Positions 26,061 through 35,573 of a stretch of 64,000 nt of DNA are shown piece by piece; position 1 is the first letter of the stretch, and every line of letters starts with the position of its first letter. The DNA comes from Paenibacillus turpanensis. Its GTDB lineage: Bacteria; Bacillota; Bacilli; Paenibacillales; YIM-B00363. The DNA is taken from assembly GCF_011421635.1 (NCBI RefSeq), contig NZ_WTLI01000005.1, forward strand, positions 1-64,000, in the 5' to 3' direction. The notes beneath the pieces are model-generated. The model did no database searches. It saw nothing but the letters and a program-made list of their open reading frames with translations, and was not told the DNA's origin. The translations under genes were made by a program, and so were the position numbers.

Positions 26061-29000
26061 ATGATTGCAAAGAAATATCATCAAATCCCCAACGTTTCCA
26101 TAAGATCAGTAAACGTTCGAGGAATAGCTGGAAATGCCGACCTCTTCGGAAGGTCTGCTGCACAGTCTCGTAGGTTTGGACAGCACATAGCGGACAAATA
26201 TGGCTTGGCACAAAGCGACCCATTCCGTCAGCCGGAGCTGATTTTTCGCAGCTCTGTTCCTAATCAAAGAGGGAACGGAGTCACCAACGGAGCTGCGATG
26301 ATCACTTCTCTCTATCTGAAACTGCAGCTCCAATTGCAACTACAGTTCCTGTTGATCTCGAAGCACAATATGTACCTGCTAAACGTTCGACCTTCCCTAG
26401 AGCATAGCGGGTTCATGAGAATGGTGGATAGTTCCATCACAAAACAGTTGTTGCATGACTCTCGGTCAGCAATGATGACAGCATCAAGGAACAGGTTCGT
26501 CCACACAAGATCATTATGGGAAAGCACGGTTCACACGGACACGGCTTCAGTTTTTTCACATCTGCAGCAGCAAGCGGTAAAGCATATCCACTGGCCAGAT
26601 GCGGTGTTAGGACCGAGGACGAACTTGGATCATCTCCGTGTTAGCGACTTCTGGCGTAATAGCGAGTGGATTAATAGGATCAATACCTATGCTGCGAATG
26701 AGCAGTTCCTTCTTTCGAATGTGAACCTGCAGAGTTGGCAGGGTGTGAGGAGGGACAGGGATTCTTTTCCGCTTCCAACCATTTCCCGTTTTGTACTCCA
26801 TCCTTCCATGTACTACGAGAAGCACAAGAATCGGATACAAACGCATCAAGATAAGCCTAATAAGCCGATTAACTCTGATGAAGAGGTTAACCTGATTTCT
26901 AATAAAAATTATCTTTGGCTTAAGAGAAATAGCGATTTTTGGATCGGTCGTAGGAGCCTGGTACACCAAAAGTCTACCAACCTTCACGGTTATGCAACAT
27001 TTCGTCGGCAGCGATTGACTAAGGGTAGTGCGAATGCTGTGACCCACATCAATTCTACATGGCAGCCGTTGAAGGTCCAATATGGGCAGTTGGACTCGTT
27101 CACTACTATGATGATGCGGCGAAAGGTAAGAGAGCATACGATCAAGAATTCGCTCACTGAGCAAGAGCTTGTCTCAACTAGTAATTTTGTTTCAAAAAAC
27201 AAGCTGGTCGCCACCACAACGCTTGTTCTAAAGCCTACGCTAAACTCACTTATGATGCTGGTTGATGATCTGGTTGATGTTCAGGTTCTTCAACTACATC
27301 AGAAGCCCGATCAAAGGATGGAACCGCAGTTTAACGTTGTCCAGCTCCGATTTTTTCCTTACCTGTTATCGCACGAGAGGAGTTCCAGATTAATTGGAGG
27401 ACAGAAGGACAGCACGTACTACCGGATGAATGTCTTGCATGGCGATCAAATTTTTCCTATTCGGACAAAACAGAAACAGCGGCCACGACTTGCGTACTGG
27501 AAGGACGTGGTCAACCATTTATTACTCCGAGAAGACAGTTCTCGGTTCATAAATGTTGTTGCAAATGTTCGAAATGCTGAGCTGGGTTTTCCGGTAGTGA
27601 AAACTGGGTTTACGTACAGGCCGTCTGAACAATGGACAAAGGTGTCCGCTTGGTCTGTACTTAAACCACAATCTATATTTCATCGAAATACCGTTCATGG
27701 ACTATTTTGGAATACCACTGTTCATGGGCCATACAGGAATCACGCTCATGCTCCTGATCAACCGGGCCAAACTGAAGCAATGGAATGGTTGCGCGCTTAT
27801 CAAGCGGAGGTTGGTATTCACCGCGAACAAGCGTTGGTTCCTTGGCATAAAAAAGAGGGGCTCACACTACCGGTTCGTCACCTGACCTCCGTCTTTCCTT
27901 CCTATCCTGCGGTGGGTAGGGGCCAGGGACTCGTCATGGCTTTTGCATTTCTGTCTAAACGAAAGGGACTTACTGCATTTAGGGGAACCGAGACCCAGAG
28001 TCAGGGAGCAAGCTTGTCTGCCCATTCCTTTAATTCCGTTGTGTTCGTTCCATGGGTACGTGAGCACCCTCGGCCGGAATGGGAAACGAGGTTGCGGTAT
28101 ATCCAACATCAGCGTCAGGCGATTATGCGGCAGCAAAAAAGTCGGAATACAGAGGCGGCTCCGGCGGTTGGCTCCTTCTTTACACCAATCTATGGGCTTC
28201 CGATGGATACCCTGCAGCAAGCAAAAGCGGGAACATGGTTGATGATGCAGCGTTTTATGCGACTGGAGAAGACGGATTGGCAGCTTGCGCCTTTCCATCG
28301 AACGGCCGATTTCCACACCCTAGAGAATATGAAAACCCTCTTATTATCGTTTCAACTACAGGGACAACAACAAGCAGTACGTTTTCTTTCCCCGTGGATC
28401 GATGTAGGCAACGCAAACACCGATATTGGCGTTTTCCGTTCCCTGGGAGCAAACAGCTACAACTCCGCTTACCCAGGTTTCTTTAAGCCGTTATTAATTC
28501 ATGCTTTTCCTTACGATTCAACTGCTTTACGTCCGGCGGCTTTGTCTTCCCGACATGAGGTGGATTCACGGCAGGATCAGCAGCGTGTTGGATACGGCCT
28601 TCATGAACGATCAGCTGCCCACTTCTTGAATCGCTTACTTACCTCCGGGCAAACTTCACTGATGAAAGGTATGCTTTCGGCGACCGATCGATTGCTGAAT
28701 CCAGTTTTTCGCCGAATCTACGAGTCGGAAAGACACGCAGGTCCGTTGACAATGGAAGAGAAGATTTCTCAGTTTTCTCAGAAGCACAAACATCAACCCA
28801 TGGAAAGCCAAAAGCAAAAGAAAACGACAATTCATCGCTTTCCTGATCAAAGGGGTCTGCAAGCTATCCAACTTTGGAAAACCCATCTGCCACTCCAAGG
28901 AAAGCGCTCCATGGCAGTAGTTGATCGTAAGGTAGCTTCTTTCTTAAAGAAAGCAGCAGATTATGAATGGATGGGACACGGGAGTGGCTTTTACCAAGCG

Positions 29001-29456
29001 CGAGCTCAATCGCATAGGATGGGACTACCGCAGCTGCAGTCCGTCCTTCGGGCGGCTCCCCGTCAAGCGGGCCTTGACCGAATAAGCGTCCTGCAGCGTC
29101 AATCTTCGAACATATCAGGAAATGTTATCCTATCGGATATGCTCAGAGATGGTTCTATTTTCAAACATACGGGATTGCCCATGACGAACATCAGGTATAG
29201 AGATGCTTCAGCACCTCAGAAGTCAGATGCTTGGACCGCTTCACCGGTTGACTTCCGCTGGCTGAAGCAAGCGGAAGCGTCGGAGCACAGCACTCCAGCG
29301 GAGTTTGACGAGACGTCAGCCCTGCAGCTGAAGGTAAGCTGGCTCGAAGATGCCGTTAAGAGCATGCCCCAGATCAATTACCGAAAAATTGCTGAGAAAG
29401 TGTATCAGGAAATTGAAAAAAAGCTAACGTTTGAACGACAGCGAAGAGGACTGTAG
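26061..29456 (+). CDS. 1131-residue unknown protein in the tape-measure position of the eCIS
   Basis: A single uninterrupted 3.4-kb frame behind GGGGGATGG, between tube 2 and the LysM gene. The composition is unusual: very rich in His, Arg, Gln, Trp and Ser/Thr, with few acidic stretches, no signal peptide, no TM helix and little coiled coil. One short tract alternates Gln and Leu (about residues 92-100). The C terminus is orderly and helical, LKVSWLEDAVKSMP then VYQEIEKKLTFERQRRGL. I recall similar ER-ERRG endings on large unknown proteins of Gram-positive eCIS, but cannot check this. By size and slot a tape-measure or tube-lumen protein is possible; it does not look like a classical helical tape measure. 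Expression as one protein is likely because of the frame length. Confidence 0.75.
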   Translation: MIAKKYHQIPNVSIRSVNVRGIAGNADLFGRSAAQSRRFGQHIADKYGLAQSDPFRQPELIFRSSVPNQRGNGVTNGAAMITSLYLKLQLQLQLQFLLISKHNMYLLNVRPSLEHSGFMRMVDSSITKQLLHDSRSAMMTASRNRFVHTRSLWESTVHTDTASVFSHLQQQAVKHIHWPDAVLGPRTNLDHLRVSDFWRNSEWINRINTYAANEQFLLSNVNLQSWQGVRRDRDSFPLPTISRFVLHPSMYYEKHKNRIQTHQDKPNKPINSDEEVNLISNKNYLWLKRNSDFWIGRRSLVHQKSTNLHGYATFRRQRLTKGSANAVTHINSTWQPLKVQYGQLDSFTTMMMRRKVREHTIKNSLTEQELVSTSNFVSKNKLVATTTLVLKPTLNSLMMLVDDLVDVQVLQLHQKPDQRMEPQFNVVQLRFFPYLLSHERSSRLIGGQKDSTYYRMNVLHGDQIFPIRTKQKQRPRLAYWKDVVNHLLLREDSSRFINVVANVRNAELGFPVVKTGFTYRPSEQWTKVSAWSVLKPQSIFHRNTVHGLFWNTTVHGPYRNHAHAPDQPGQTEAMEWLRAYQAEVGIHREQALVPWHKKEGLTLPVRHLTSVFPSYPAVGRGQGLVMAFAFLSKRKGLTAFRGTETQSQGASLSAHSFNSVVFVPWVREHPRPEWETRLRYIQHQRQAIMRQQKSRNTEAAPAVGSFFTPIYGLPMDTLQQAKAGTWLMMQRFMRLEKTDWQLAPFHRTADFHTLENMKTLLLSFQLQGQQQAVRFLSPWIDVGNANTDIGVFRSLGANSYNSAYPGFFKPLLIHAFPYDSTALRPAALSSRHEVDSRQDQQRVGYGLHERSAAHFLNRLLTSGQTSLMKGMLSATDRLLNPVFRRIYESERHAGPLTMEEKISQFSQKHKHQPMESQKQKKTTIHRFPDQRGLQAIQLWKTHLPLQGKRSMAVVDRKVASFLKKAADYEWMGHGSGFYQARAQSHRMGLPQLQSVLRAAPRQAGLDRISVLQRQSSNISGNVILSDMLRDGSIFKHTGLPMTNIRYRDASAPQKSDAWTASPVDFRWLKQAEASEHSTPAEFDETSALQLKVSWLEDAVKSMPQINYRKIAEKVYQEIEKKLTFERQRRGL

Positions 29457-29519
29457 GCAGCGCGGCGAGGATAATTTGGATTTGACCCCACTGACGGAAA
29501 GGAGTGATCAGGTTTTCCG

Positions 29520-30158
29520 ATGCCACTTCAGAAAGCGATGATTATAGTCGATCGAGGTAAAAATTCAAATGATTCCAATGATTCGATCGAAGTATTGTTC
29601 AATCCAAGCGAATATACGTTGGATTCCGGAAATACCTACAATTGGATGAAAATCCAAAGCTTATCGATGCCCATCGGACAATATGCATATGGCAATGGAA
29701 CGACGCTTTCGGTGGAGCTGTTTTTCGACACGTACGAAGAACAGAGCGATGTGCGTGACTACACGAATCAAATCGTCGCTTTAATGGACAAGGATTCAAC
29801 CTTACGACGTCCTCCGGTTTGCCGTTTTGTATGGGGCTCCCTAGACTTCCAGGGCGTTATCGAGAAAGTGACACAAAATTTTATAATGTTCCTTGATTCG
29901 GGCATTCCGGTTCGCGCCAAGCTGAAGGTGAGCTTCAGGTCTTGGAAGGATCCGGAGGAATTAATGAAGGAACTTCCTCCAGCGAGGATGGCTCAGGTAA
30001 AACAGCGCATTCGAAAGCAGCAGGAAGAGCTGTGGATGATTGCCGATCAAGAATATGGAGATCCGGGGCGCTGGAGAGAGATTGCCGACGCCAATAACAT
30101 TAATAACCCGCGAAGAATGGAAACGGGGCGGAAAATCACTGTGCCGGGAGCGGATTAG
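29520..30158 (+). CDS. eCIS baseplate protein with C-terminal LysM (Afp7/gp53-like)
   Basis: 212 residues. The first 150 residues carry the CIS tube/baseplate adaptor pattern (IEVLFNPSEYTLD, LSVELFFDTYEE, RPPVCRFVWGSLDFQGVIEKV). The last 50 form a LysM motif (EELWMIADQEYGDPGRWREIADANNI, then ITVPG). LysM-tipped adaptors join the tube to the spike hub in Afp, PVC and T4 (gp53). AAAGGAG lies 15 bases upstream of ATG 29520, and an in-frame stop rules out an earlier start. Confidence 0.92.
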   Translation: MPLQKAMIIVDRGKNSNDSNDSIEVLFNPSEYTLDSGNTYNWMKIQSLSMPIGQYAYGNGTTLSVELFFDTYEEQSDVRDYTNQIVALMDKDSTLRRPPVCRFVWGSLDFQGVIEKVTQNFIMFLDSGIPVRAKLKVSFRSWKDPEELMKELPPARMAQVKQRIRKQQEELWMIADQEYGDPGRWREIADANNINNPRRMETGRKITVPGAD

Positions 30159-30160
30159 CG

Positions 30161-31255
30161 ATGGCGAAGCTGGAGCTTGACACGTCTCAATACACCTTGG
30201 ACCAATTAAAACAAAAATACGCTGATTTTATGGCTCCCGCTTTGGAAGTGAAGATTGCGGGGACCGCCCTGCCTCAAGGTATCGGTATCTCGCATATTGA
30301 AGTGGAGACGACGATTGAACCGGTCGCCGATACGTTCACTTTTCGTGTTGCCAATGCATTCGATCTGCAAACGAAGCAGTTTCGTTGGCTTAACGTATTC
30401 ACACTGGGAGCATCGATTGAGCTTCAATTTGGCTACGGCAGTAAACTTACGCCGATATTTTCGGGTTACATAACTTCGGTCGTTACTGAATTTGCGGAGA
30501 GTGAGACACCGGCCCTGACGGTAAGGGGAATGGATTTAACCTATTTAATGCTTAAGGGCAGCAAATCACGTACATGGAATAACAAAAAATACAGCGAGAT
30601 TGTTGAGGAAATTGCGAGAAGCCACGGTGCTACCCCTCATGTGGACGCAACAACGACGAACTATCCAACCGTTTCGCAAAATCGGATTAACGACTTCATG
30701 TACCTCCAGTATTTGGCCAAGACGGTAAACTACGATTTTTTTATCGTTGGTAAGCACTTATACTTTCGTAAGCCATTCACACAAATGTCGCCGGTAATAA
30801 CGTTAGAATATGGCCAGACGCTTAAGAGTTTGTATATGGATGCCAATTTAGCGGAACAAATTACCGACGTTAGCGTTCGGAGCTGGGATGACAAGAAGCA
30901 GGAGCTGATCGAGGGCAAGTCGGGAGTGATCAAGAAGCTGGGCACGAACTCGAAAACGGGAAAAGACCTGCTTAGTGCAGAGAGTGGAACATACACCGAG
31001 TATATTTATACGAACACAGCAACGATGGAAGAGGCTCAAAGTATGGCAGACGCATACTTAAACAGGCGTGCGATGAAGCTTTTACACGGAGTGGGTGAGT
31101 CCGTTGGCCTGCCAGAGATCAGGGCGGGACGTTATATCGAATTAAGCGGACTAGGACAAACTTTTGACCAGCCCTATTATGTGACCGGTGCGACCCATCA
31201 ATGGTCTGACGACGGTTATATCACCCGCTTTCAGATCGGAGGAAATGCAATATGA
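30161..31255 (+). CDS. Spike hub protein, phage late control D family (gp27/VgrG N-terminal-like)
   Basis: 364 residues starting two bases after the LysM gene. Beta-rich hub domains are visible: VADTFTFRVANAFDL, LGASIELQFGYGSKLTPIFSGYITSV, LTVRGMDLTYLMLKG, then a KYSEIVEEIARSHG linker helix. It corresponds to the first half of VgrG. Its stop overlaps the next ATG (ATGA), so hub and spike are made together. Confidence 0.92.
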   Translation: MAKLELDTSQYTLDQLKQKYADFMAPALEVKIAGTALPQGIGISHIEVETTIEPVADTFTFRVANAFDLQTKQFRWLNVFTLGASIELQFGYGSKLTPIFSGYITSVVTEFAESETPALTVRGMDLTYLMLKGSKSRTWNNKKYSEIVEEIARSHGATPHVDATTTNYPTVSQNRINDFMYLQYLAKTVNYDFFIVGKHLYFRKPFTQMSPVITLEYGQTLKSLYMDANLAEQITDVSVRSWDDKKQELIEGKSGVIKKLGTNSKTGKDLLSAESGTYTEYIYTNTATMEEAQSMADAYLNRRAMKLLHGVGESVGLPEIRAGRYIELSGLGQTFDQPYYVTGATHQWSDDGYITRFQIGGNAI

Positions 31256-31974
31256 TGATTCGTCCTGAAATCTCCTTCGCTGCAGCAGATCCTTTTACTC
31301 AATCCATTCATGGGGTACTCGTTGGTGTCGTATCCGACAATAATGATCCGGATAAGCTGGGGCGTGTAAAGCTGAAGCTCCCGCTCCAGGAGACGACGAC
31401 AGAAACGGATTGGGTGCGGATTGCGACATTAATGTCCGGAAATGGGATCGGCTGTCTCTTTATTCCCGAGGTTGGCGATGAAGTTCTAGTCGCCTTTCAT
31501 TTGGGAGACCTTCGGCAGCCCTTTGTAATTGGTATGCTTTGGAATGAAAAAAATAAGCCGCCTCTTCCTGCAGAGAAAAACGATGAGCGCAAAATCATTT
31601 CGCGTTCAGGGAATGAGCTGGTTTTCAATGATAAAGCCGGTGAGGAAAGCTTCAAGGTTAAAACCAAAAAAGGTCAACAGATTGAATTTACAGATCAAAA
31701 CAGTAAGATCCGCATCTCCGATCATAGCGGCAATAATGTGATTACGATCGAAGGGGCTTCCGTCAATTGTGTTTCCATTCAAAGTAGTTCAACGAAGATT
31801 ACGTTAAATACGGCGGGTGAAATCACCATGGAGAGCCAGCAAGAGGTAACGATCAAATCGAGCCGCGTTCAAATCGAAGCAACGGCGGCGTTGTCTTTAA
31901 AGGCGGGGGCGTCACTGGATTTAAAGTCAGACGGGATCATTACGATCCAAGGAAGTATGGTGAAAATGAACTGA
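31252..31974 (+). CDS. Spike protein with gp5/gpV OB-fold and beta-helix repeats
   Basis: 240 residues. An OB domain (residues about 15-100) has the diagnostic GVVSDNNDPDKLGRVKLKLP and VGDEVLVAFHLGDLRQPFVIGMLWN. The C-terminal half is short repetitive beta strands (ITMESQQEVTIKSSRVQIEATAALSLKAG broken at turns), the needle of gpV/VgrG spikes. Spike and hub are separate genes here, whereas many eCIS and T6SS fuse them. No effector extension is attached. Confidence 0.92.
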   Translation: MMIRPEISFAAADPFTQSIHGVLVGVVSDNNDPDKLGRVKLKLPLQETTTETDWVRIATLMSGNGIGCLFIPEVGDEVLVAFHLGDLRQPFVIGMLWNEKNKPPLPAEKNDERKIISRSGNELVFNDKAGEESFKVKTKKGQQIEFTDQNSKIRISDHSGNNVITIEGASVNCVSIQSSSTKITLNTAGEITMESQQEVTIKSSRVQIEATAALSLKAGASLDLKSDGIITIQGSMVKMN

Positions 31975-32010
31975 GTACGGCCAGAACGTGGTTAGAAGGG
32001 AGAGCTTTCC

Positions 32011-32409
32011 ATGGCGGATGAATTATTAGGAAGAGGCTGGAAATTCCCTGTACAGGTAGATCCAGCGACCGGTAAAATCCGCATGTCGGAATACGAGAAT
32101 GATATCGCGGAGTCCATCCGAATCATTCTGGGTACCAACAAGGGGGAGCGTGTTATGCGGCCCAGCTTCGGCAGCGGCCTTAGGGAATTTGTGTTTGGAA
32201 AAGTGGATGCCGGGTCGACCCGCCTATTGGAAACGAGTGTACAGGGCGTCATTCGTAAATGGGAGCAACGGGTGGAAGCAGTTGAAGTAAAGGTCGTCCC
32301 TCGTTCCATGGAATCGGGCCTTGTGGATATCCACATCCGTTACAGCATTCGGTCCACCAATGGTATACATAATCTGGTGTATCCGTATTTCTTGCAGGAT
32401 GGCTCCTAA
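32011..32409 (+). CDS. Baseplate wedge protein, gp25-like
   Basis: 132 residues behind AGAAGGGAGAG. LLGRGWKFPVQVD, then IAESIRIILGTNKGERVMRPSFGSGL and LVDIHIRYSIRSTN follow the GPW/gp25 family throughout. In contractile systems gp25 nucleates sheath assembly on the baseplate. Confidence 0.95.
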   Translation: MADELLGRGWKFPVQVDPATGKIRMSEYENDIAESIRIILGTNKGERVMRPSFGSGLREFVFGKVDAGSTRLLETSVQGVIRKWEQRVEAVEVKVVPRSMESGLVDIHIRYSIRSTNGIHNLVYPYFLQDGS

Positions 32410-32468
32410 GATAAAAAGATCTCGTAAAAGGTATCGTTAAGATGCAGAGAAAGGGGGCGGGCCCGTAG

Positions 32469-35400
32469 ATGAACCCTCCGAACATCGATTCGCGTGATCT
32501 TACCGACTTAATCAAGCAAATGAAGGAATTAGCGCCATACTACACTCCGGAGTGGCGATTCACACCAGATACTCCGGACCCCGGATCGGCTTTATTTCTA
32601 TTGTTTGCCGACATGTTCCAGGAAAACATTGCTCGTCTCAACCGCGTCCCGGCCAAAAACCAAATTGCTTTTTTGAACCTATTAGACCTTACCTTGCTGC
32701 CGGCTCAACCGGCTTCAGCTTACGTGACCTTCAGACTTAATGAGGGCACCCCTGAACCCGTGCTCGTCCCTGCGGGAACTCAAGTCATCGCTGCGGAAGA
32801 CGAAGGCCCGGTTCCTTTTGAAACGGTCCATACCGTACTGCTGACTCCAGCATCGTTGACAACAGGTTTTGTTACGAGTAAATCCAGGGACTCCATTATT
32901 CAGCTAAACAGCGCATTATTCAAAAACAGAGGGCATGATCAACGGGCGGCTACCCCTGTTTTTCATTATAACGAAGAGGAAAATCTTCAAGAGCATACGC
33001 TTCTTCTTGGTCATTCTTACTTGTTGACACTATCTGATACCGCGAGGATAGAAGTGGAGCTCGGGCATTCGGCCGATCCGCAGGAAGCCGAGGAGCTGGC
33101 CAAGCAGCTTGCGAATCCGCAGATCACGGAGTGGTGTTACTCCGCCCCTCTGGGCTGGCACTCTTTTGACCGCGTGGAAAGTAATGGCCGCCGCGTTATT
33201 CTGTATAAACATCATGCAGGAGAAATTATAGAGAGCATGATAAACGGGATCGTTAATCGTTGGATTCAATGCAAAATAAAGCGGCGCCAACCAGAGTACT
33301 TCATAACGCAGGGAATATCCTTGCCCTTATGGGAGCGAGGGTTTGCGATTGATTTTGTTGAAATGAAAACCGATTATAACGATCCTTTCAGCCGGGGCGG
33401 ACTAAGGCCGGATTTGATGTTTCATAACGATTTGCACGTAGATGCAGAGGGCTTTTATCCTTTCGGCGATTATTTTGCATTGTATGGGATGTTCTATATT
33501 AGCTGTCAAGAAGCGTTTAGTAAGAAGGATGCACGCATCCAGCTCGAATTTACACTGTCCGCGGTTGGCAATCGGTTTCAGCCCGAAGCTGAGCAGGCCG
33601 TGGAATGGAAGCTGATTATGAAGAAGTCCCAATTCCAGAAGGCGGAACCGCCCCTCGTGACGATCACTCAAGTGATCTGGGAATATTGGAATGGTTCCGC
33701 TTGGATTCGTTTACATACGGAGCCGGGTGCCGAGCTGCTGTTTACAGAGATGCTGGAGGGCTCTCCGGGAAATCGGGTGCTCACTTTTCACTGTCCGCAG
33801 GACATGGAGCCCGTTTTTGTAAATGGGATCCGCAGCTTGTGGATTCGCTCGCGAATCATTAAGCTCGATAACGCTTATGCGCCAAACTCGATGTACCTGT
33901 CACCCTGGATATCCGGGGTATCGGTGTCTTATCAATACGGACAGCGCGCCTTTCCCGCCGAGTCATGTGTGACGATCAATAACCTTCATATGTCTGATTG
34001 TTCGATGAACATTCGGAAAGGAAAGCCGTTTGTTCCATTTGTGCCTCTTGATTGCCCGCAGCCGGCTTTGTATCTCGCCTTTGACCAGCCGCCGTTGAAA
34101 GGCCCCATTTCCATTTATGTATCAGCTCCCCGATATCAAGAGGAAGCTCTCCATCCCGCTTTCGTAGAGTGGGAATATATGCGCAGCGACTTGTCTCAAG
34201 GGGGCCGTCCCGAATGGTCCAAGCTGAAGCTTTACGACGGGACAGCGGGTCTTCATCAAAGCGGCCTGCTGACATTTGCCGGACCGGCGGACTTCAGAAA
34301 AGCACAGCATTTTGGTGTGGAAGGATACTGGATCAGGGCTGTTAATCGGGATAAAACCTACGATAACGTTCAATCGAAAGCTCCTCTCGTTAATGGTTTC
34401 TATCTTAATACCGTACAAGTGGTTCAACAAGAATCGATCGAGAACGAAAATCCGGAGCTTCGAGGAAATCGGTCACCGTATTCCTATCAGCTTGCACGGA
34501 ACCATATCGTAAGCGAGGAGGTTTGGGTAAACGAGACTGAGCTTTCCGAGGAGGAAGCAGCCCGAATGGAGCATGAGGGTTTTCCACCTGTGCAAATTAC
34601 ACGGGACAGCGAGGGGAATAGGTTACGAGCTTGGGTACGGTGGAGTCCTGTGCGTAACCTGGCTGATTCGGAATCGGGAGACCGGCACTACGTCATAGAC
34701 CGTACTGCTGGGCAGCTTCGGTTTGGCGATGGGAGAAATGGTATGTCTCTGCCGAAGCAAGGCTCGGAGCAGGTTAGAGTGAGTTATAAGGTTACCATGG
34801 GCGATAAGGGCAATGTTGGAGCAGGGAAAATCACCCGACTGCAAAACTCGATTGCTTTTGTTGGATCCGTGATTAACGGGGAAGCCGCCTCTGGCGGCAG
34901 CAACCATGAAACGTTCGAATCCGCCATTCAGCGAGGACCGCACCGCTTGAAACATAGCAACCGGGCGGTAACTGCTGAGGATTTCGAGTGGCTTGCCCGG
35001 GAAGCTGATCCGAGCGTTGCCAAAGTGAAATGCTTGCCGAATGTCAATGCTCGAATGGAGCGGGAAATTGGCTGTCTTACGCTTGTCGTTCTACCAAAGA
35101 ATGGACAGCCGGGAACGGCTGCTTTTATGAAGCGTTTGGAGGAATTTGTGATCGAACGGGCATCCGGATTAGTTGCCTCTACTGAGTATATCCGGGTAGT
35201 AGAACCGGTCCTCCTTGAGATCAGTGTGACAGCTCTTATCGTGGTGCAGGATTTGGAATCCGTCCTGCCAACGGAGCAGATGGCTGTTGAAAGGTTGTCC
35301 CGGTTTTTGCATCCCACGACAGGTTATTTCGATGGAAACGGCTGGAGCATCGGCCAGCATATTCACGCCTCCATTTTCTACGGCTTATTAAAATCCATAC

Positions 35401-35558
35401 CTTCGATCCAATATATAGAACAGGTTTACATGACCGTTTACAAATGGGAAAAAGGTCGGCGGCAAGAGCTGGATGGCAACCGCTTGTCTTCTGTGCCGCA
35501 CGGGATTGTCATAAGCGGAGTACACAATATTTCAGCACAAACCGTTCCAGCGGAATGA
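32469..35558 (+). CDS. Baseplate wedge protein, gpJ/gp6-like (Afp11-like)
   Basis: 1029 residues behind AAAGGGGGCGGG. The opening TDLIKQMKELAPYYTPEWRF, PDPGSALFLLFADMFQENIARLNRVP is the signature of large eCIS baseplate J proteins. A conserved core sits near residues 740-930 (VSYKVTMGDKGNVGAGKIT, ASGGSNHETFESAIQRGPHRLKHSNRAVTAEDFEWLAREA). The last 100 residues (ILEISVTALIVVQ-like strands, GYFDGNGWSIGQHIHASIFYGLLKSI) also match. It forms the baseplate wedges together with gp25 and the next gene. Confidence 0.93.
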   Translation: MNPPNIDSRDLTDLIKQMKELAPYYTPEWRFTPDTPDPGSALFLLFADMFQENIARLNRVPAKNQIAFLNLLDLTLLPAQPASAYVTFRLNEGTPEPVLVPAGTQVIAAEDEGPVPFETVHTVLLTPASLTTGFVTSKSRDSIIQLNSALFKNRGHDQRAATPVFHYNEEENLQEHTLLLGHSYLLTLSDTARIEVELGHSADPQEAEELAKQLANPQITEWCYSAPLGWHSFDRVESNGRRVILYKHHAGEIIESMINGIVNRWIQCKIKRRQPEYFITQGISLPLWERGFAIDFVEMKTDYNDPFSRGGLRPDLMFHNDLHVDAEGFYPFGDYFALYGMFYISCQEAFSKKDARIQLEFTLSAVGNRFQPEAEQAVEWKLIMKKSQFQKAEPPLVTITQVIWEYWNGSAWIRLHTEPGAELLFTEMLEGSPGNRVLTFHCPQDMEPVFVNGIRSLWIRSRIIKLDNAYAPNSMYLSPWISGVSVSYQYGQRAFPAESCVTINNLHMSDCSMNIRKGKPFVPFVPLDCPQPALYLAFDQPPLKGPISIYVSAPRYQEEALHPAFVEWEYMRSDLSQGGRPEWSKLKLYDGTAGLHQSGLLTFAGPADFRKAQHFGVEGYWIRAVNRDKTYDNVQSKAPLVNGFYLNTVQVVQQESIENENPELRGNRSPYSYQLARNHIVSEEVWVNETELSEEEAARMEHEGFPPVQITRDSEGNRLRAWVRWSPVRNLADSESGDRHYVIDRTAGQLRFGDGRNGMSLPKQGSEQVRVSYKVTMGDKGNVGAGKITRLQNSIAFVGSVINGEAASGGSNHETFESAIQRGPHRLKHSNRAVTAEDFEWLAREADPSVAKVKCLPNVNARMEREIGCLTLVVLPKNGQPGTAAFMKRLEEFVIERASGLVASTEYIRVVEPVLLEISVTALIVVQDLESVLPTEQMAVERLSRFLHPTTGYFDGNGWSIGQHIHASIFYGLLKSIPSIQYIEQVYMTVYKWEKGRRQELDGNRLSSVPHGIVISGVHNISAQTVPAE

Positions 35559-35573
35559 CAAAAAAGCTAGGAG

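Noticed and set aside
26607-27164. A 185-residue minus-strand frame inside the 1131-aa gene
   Set aside because: No ribosome binding site or motif; the plus-strand frame is far longer and uninterrupted.
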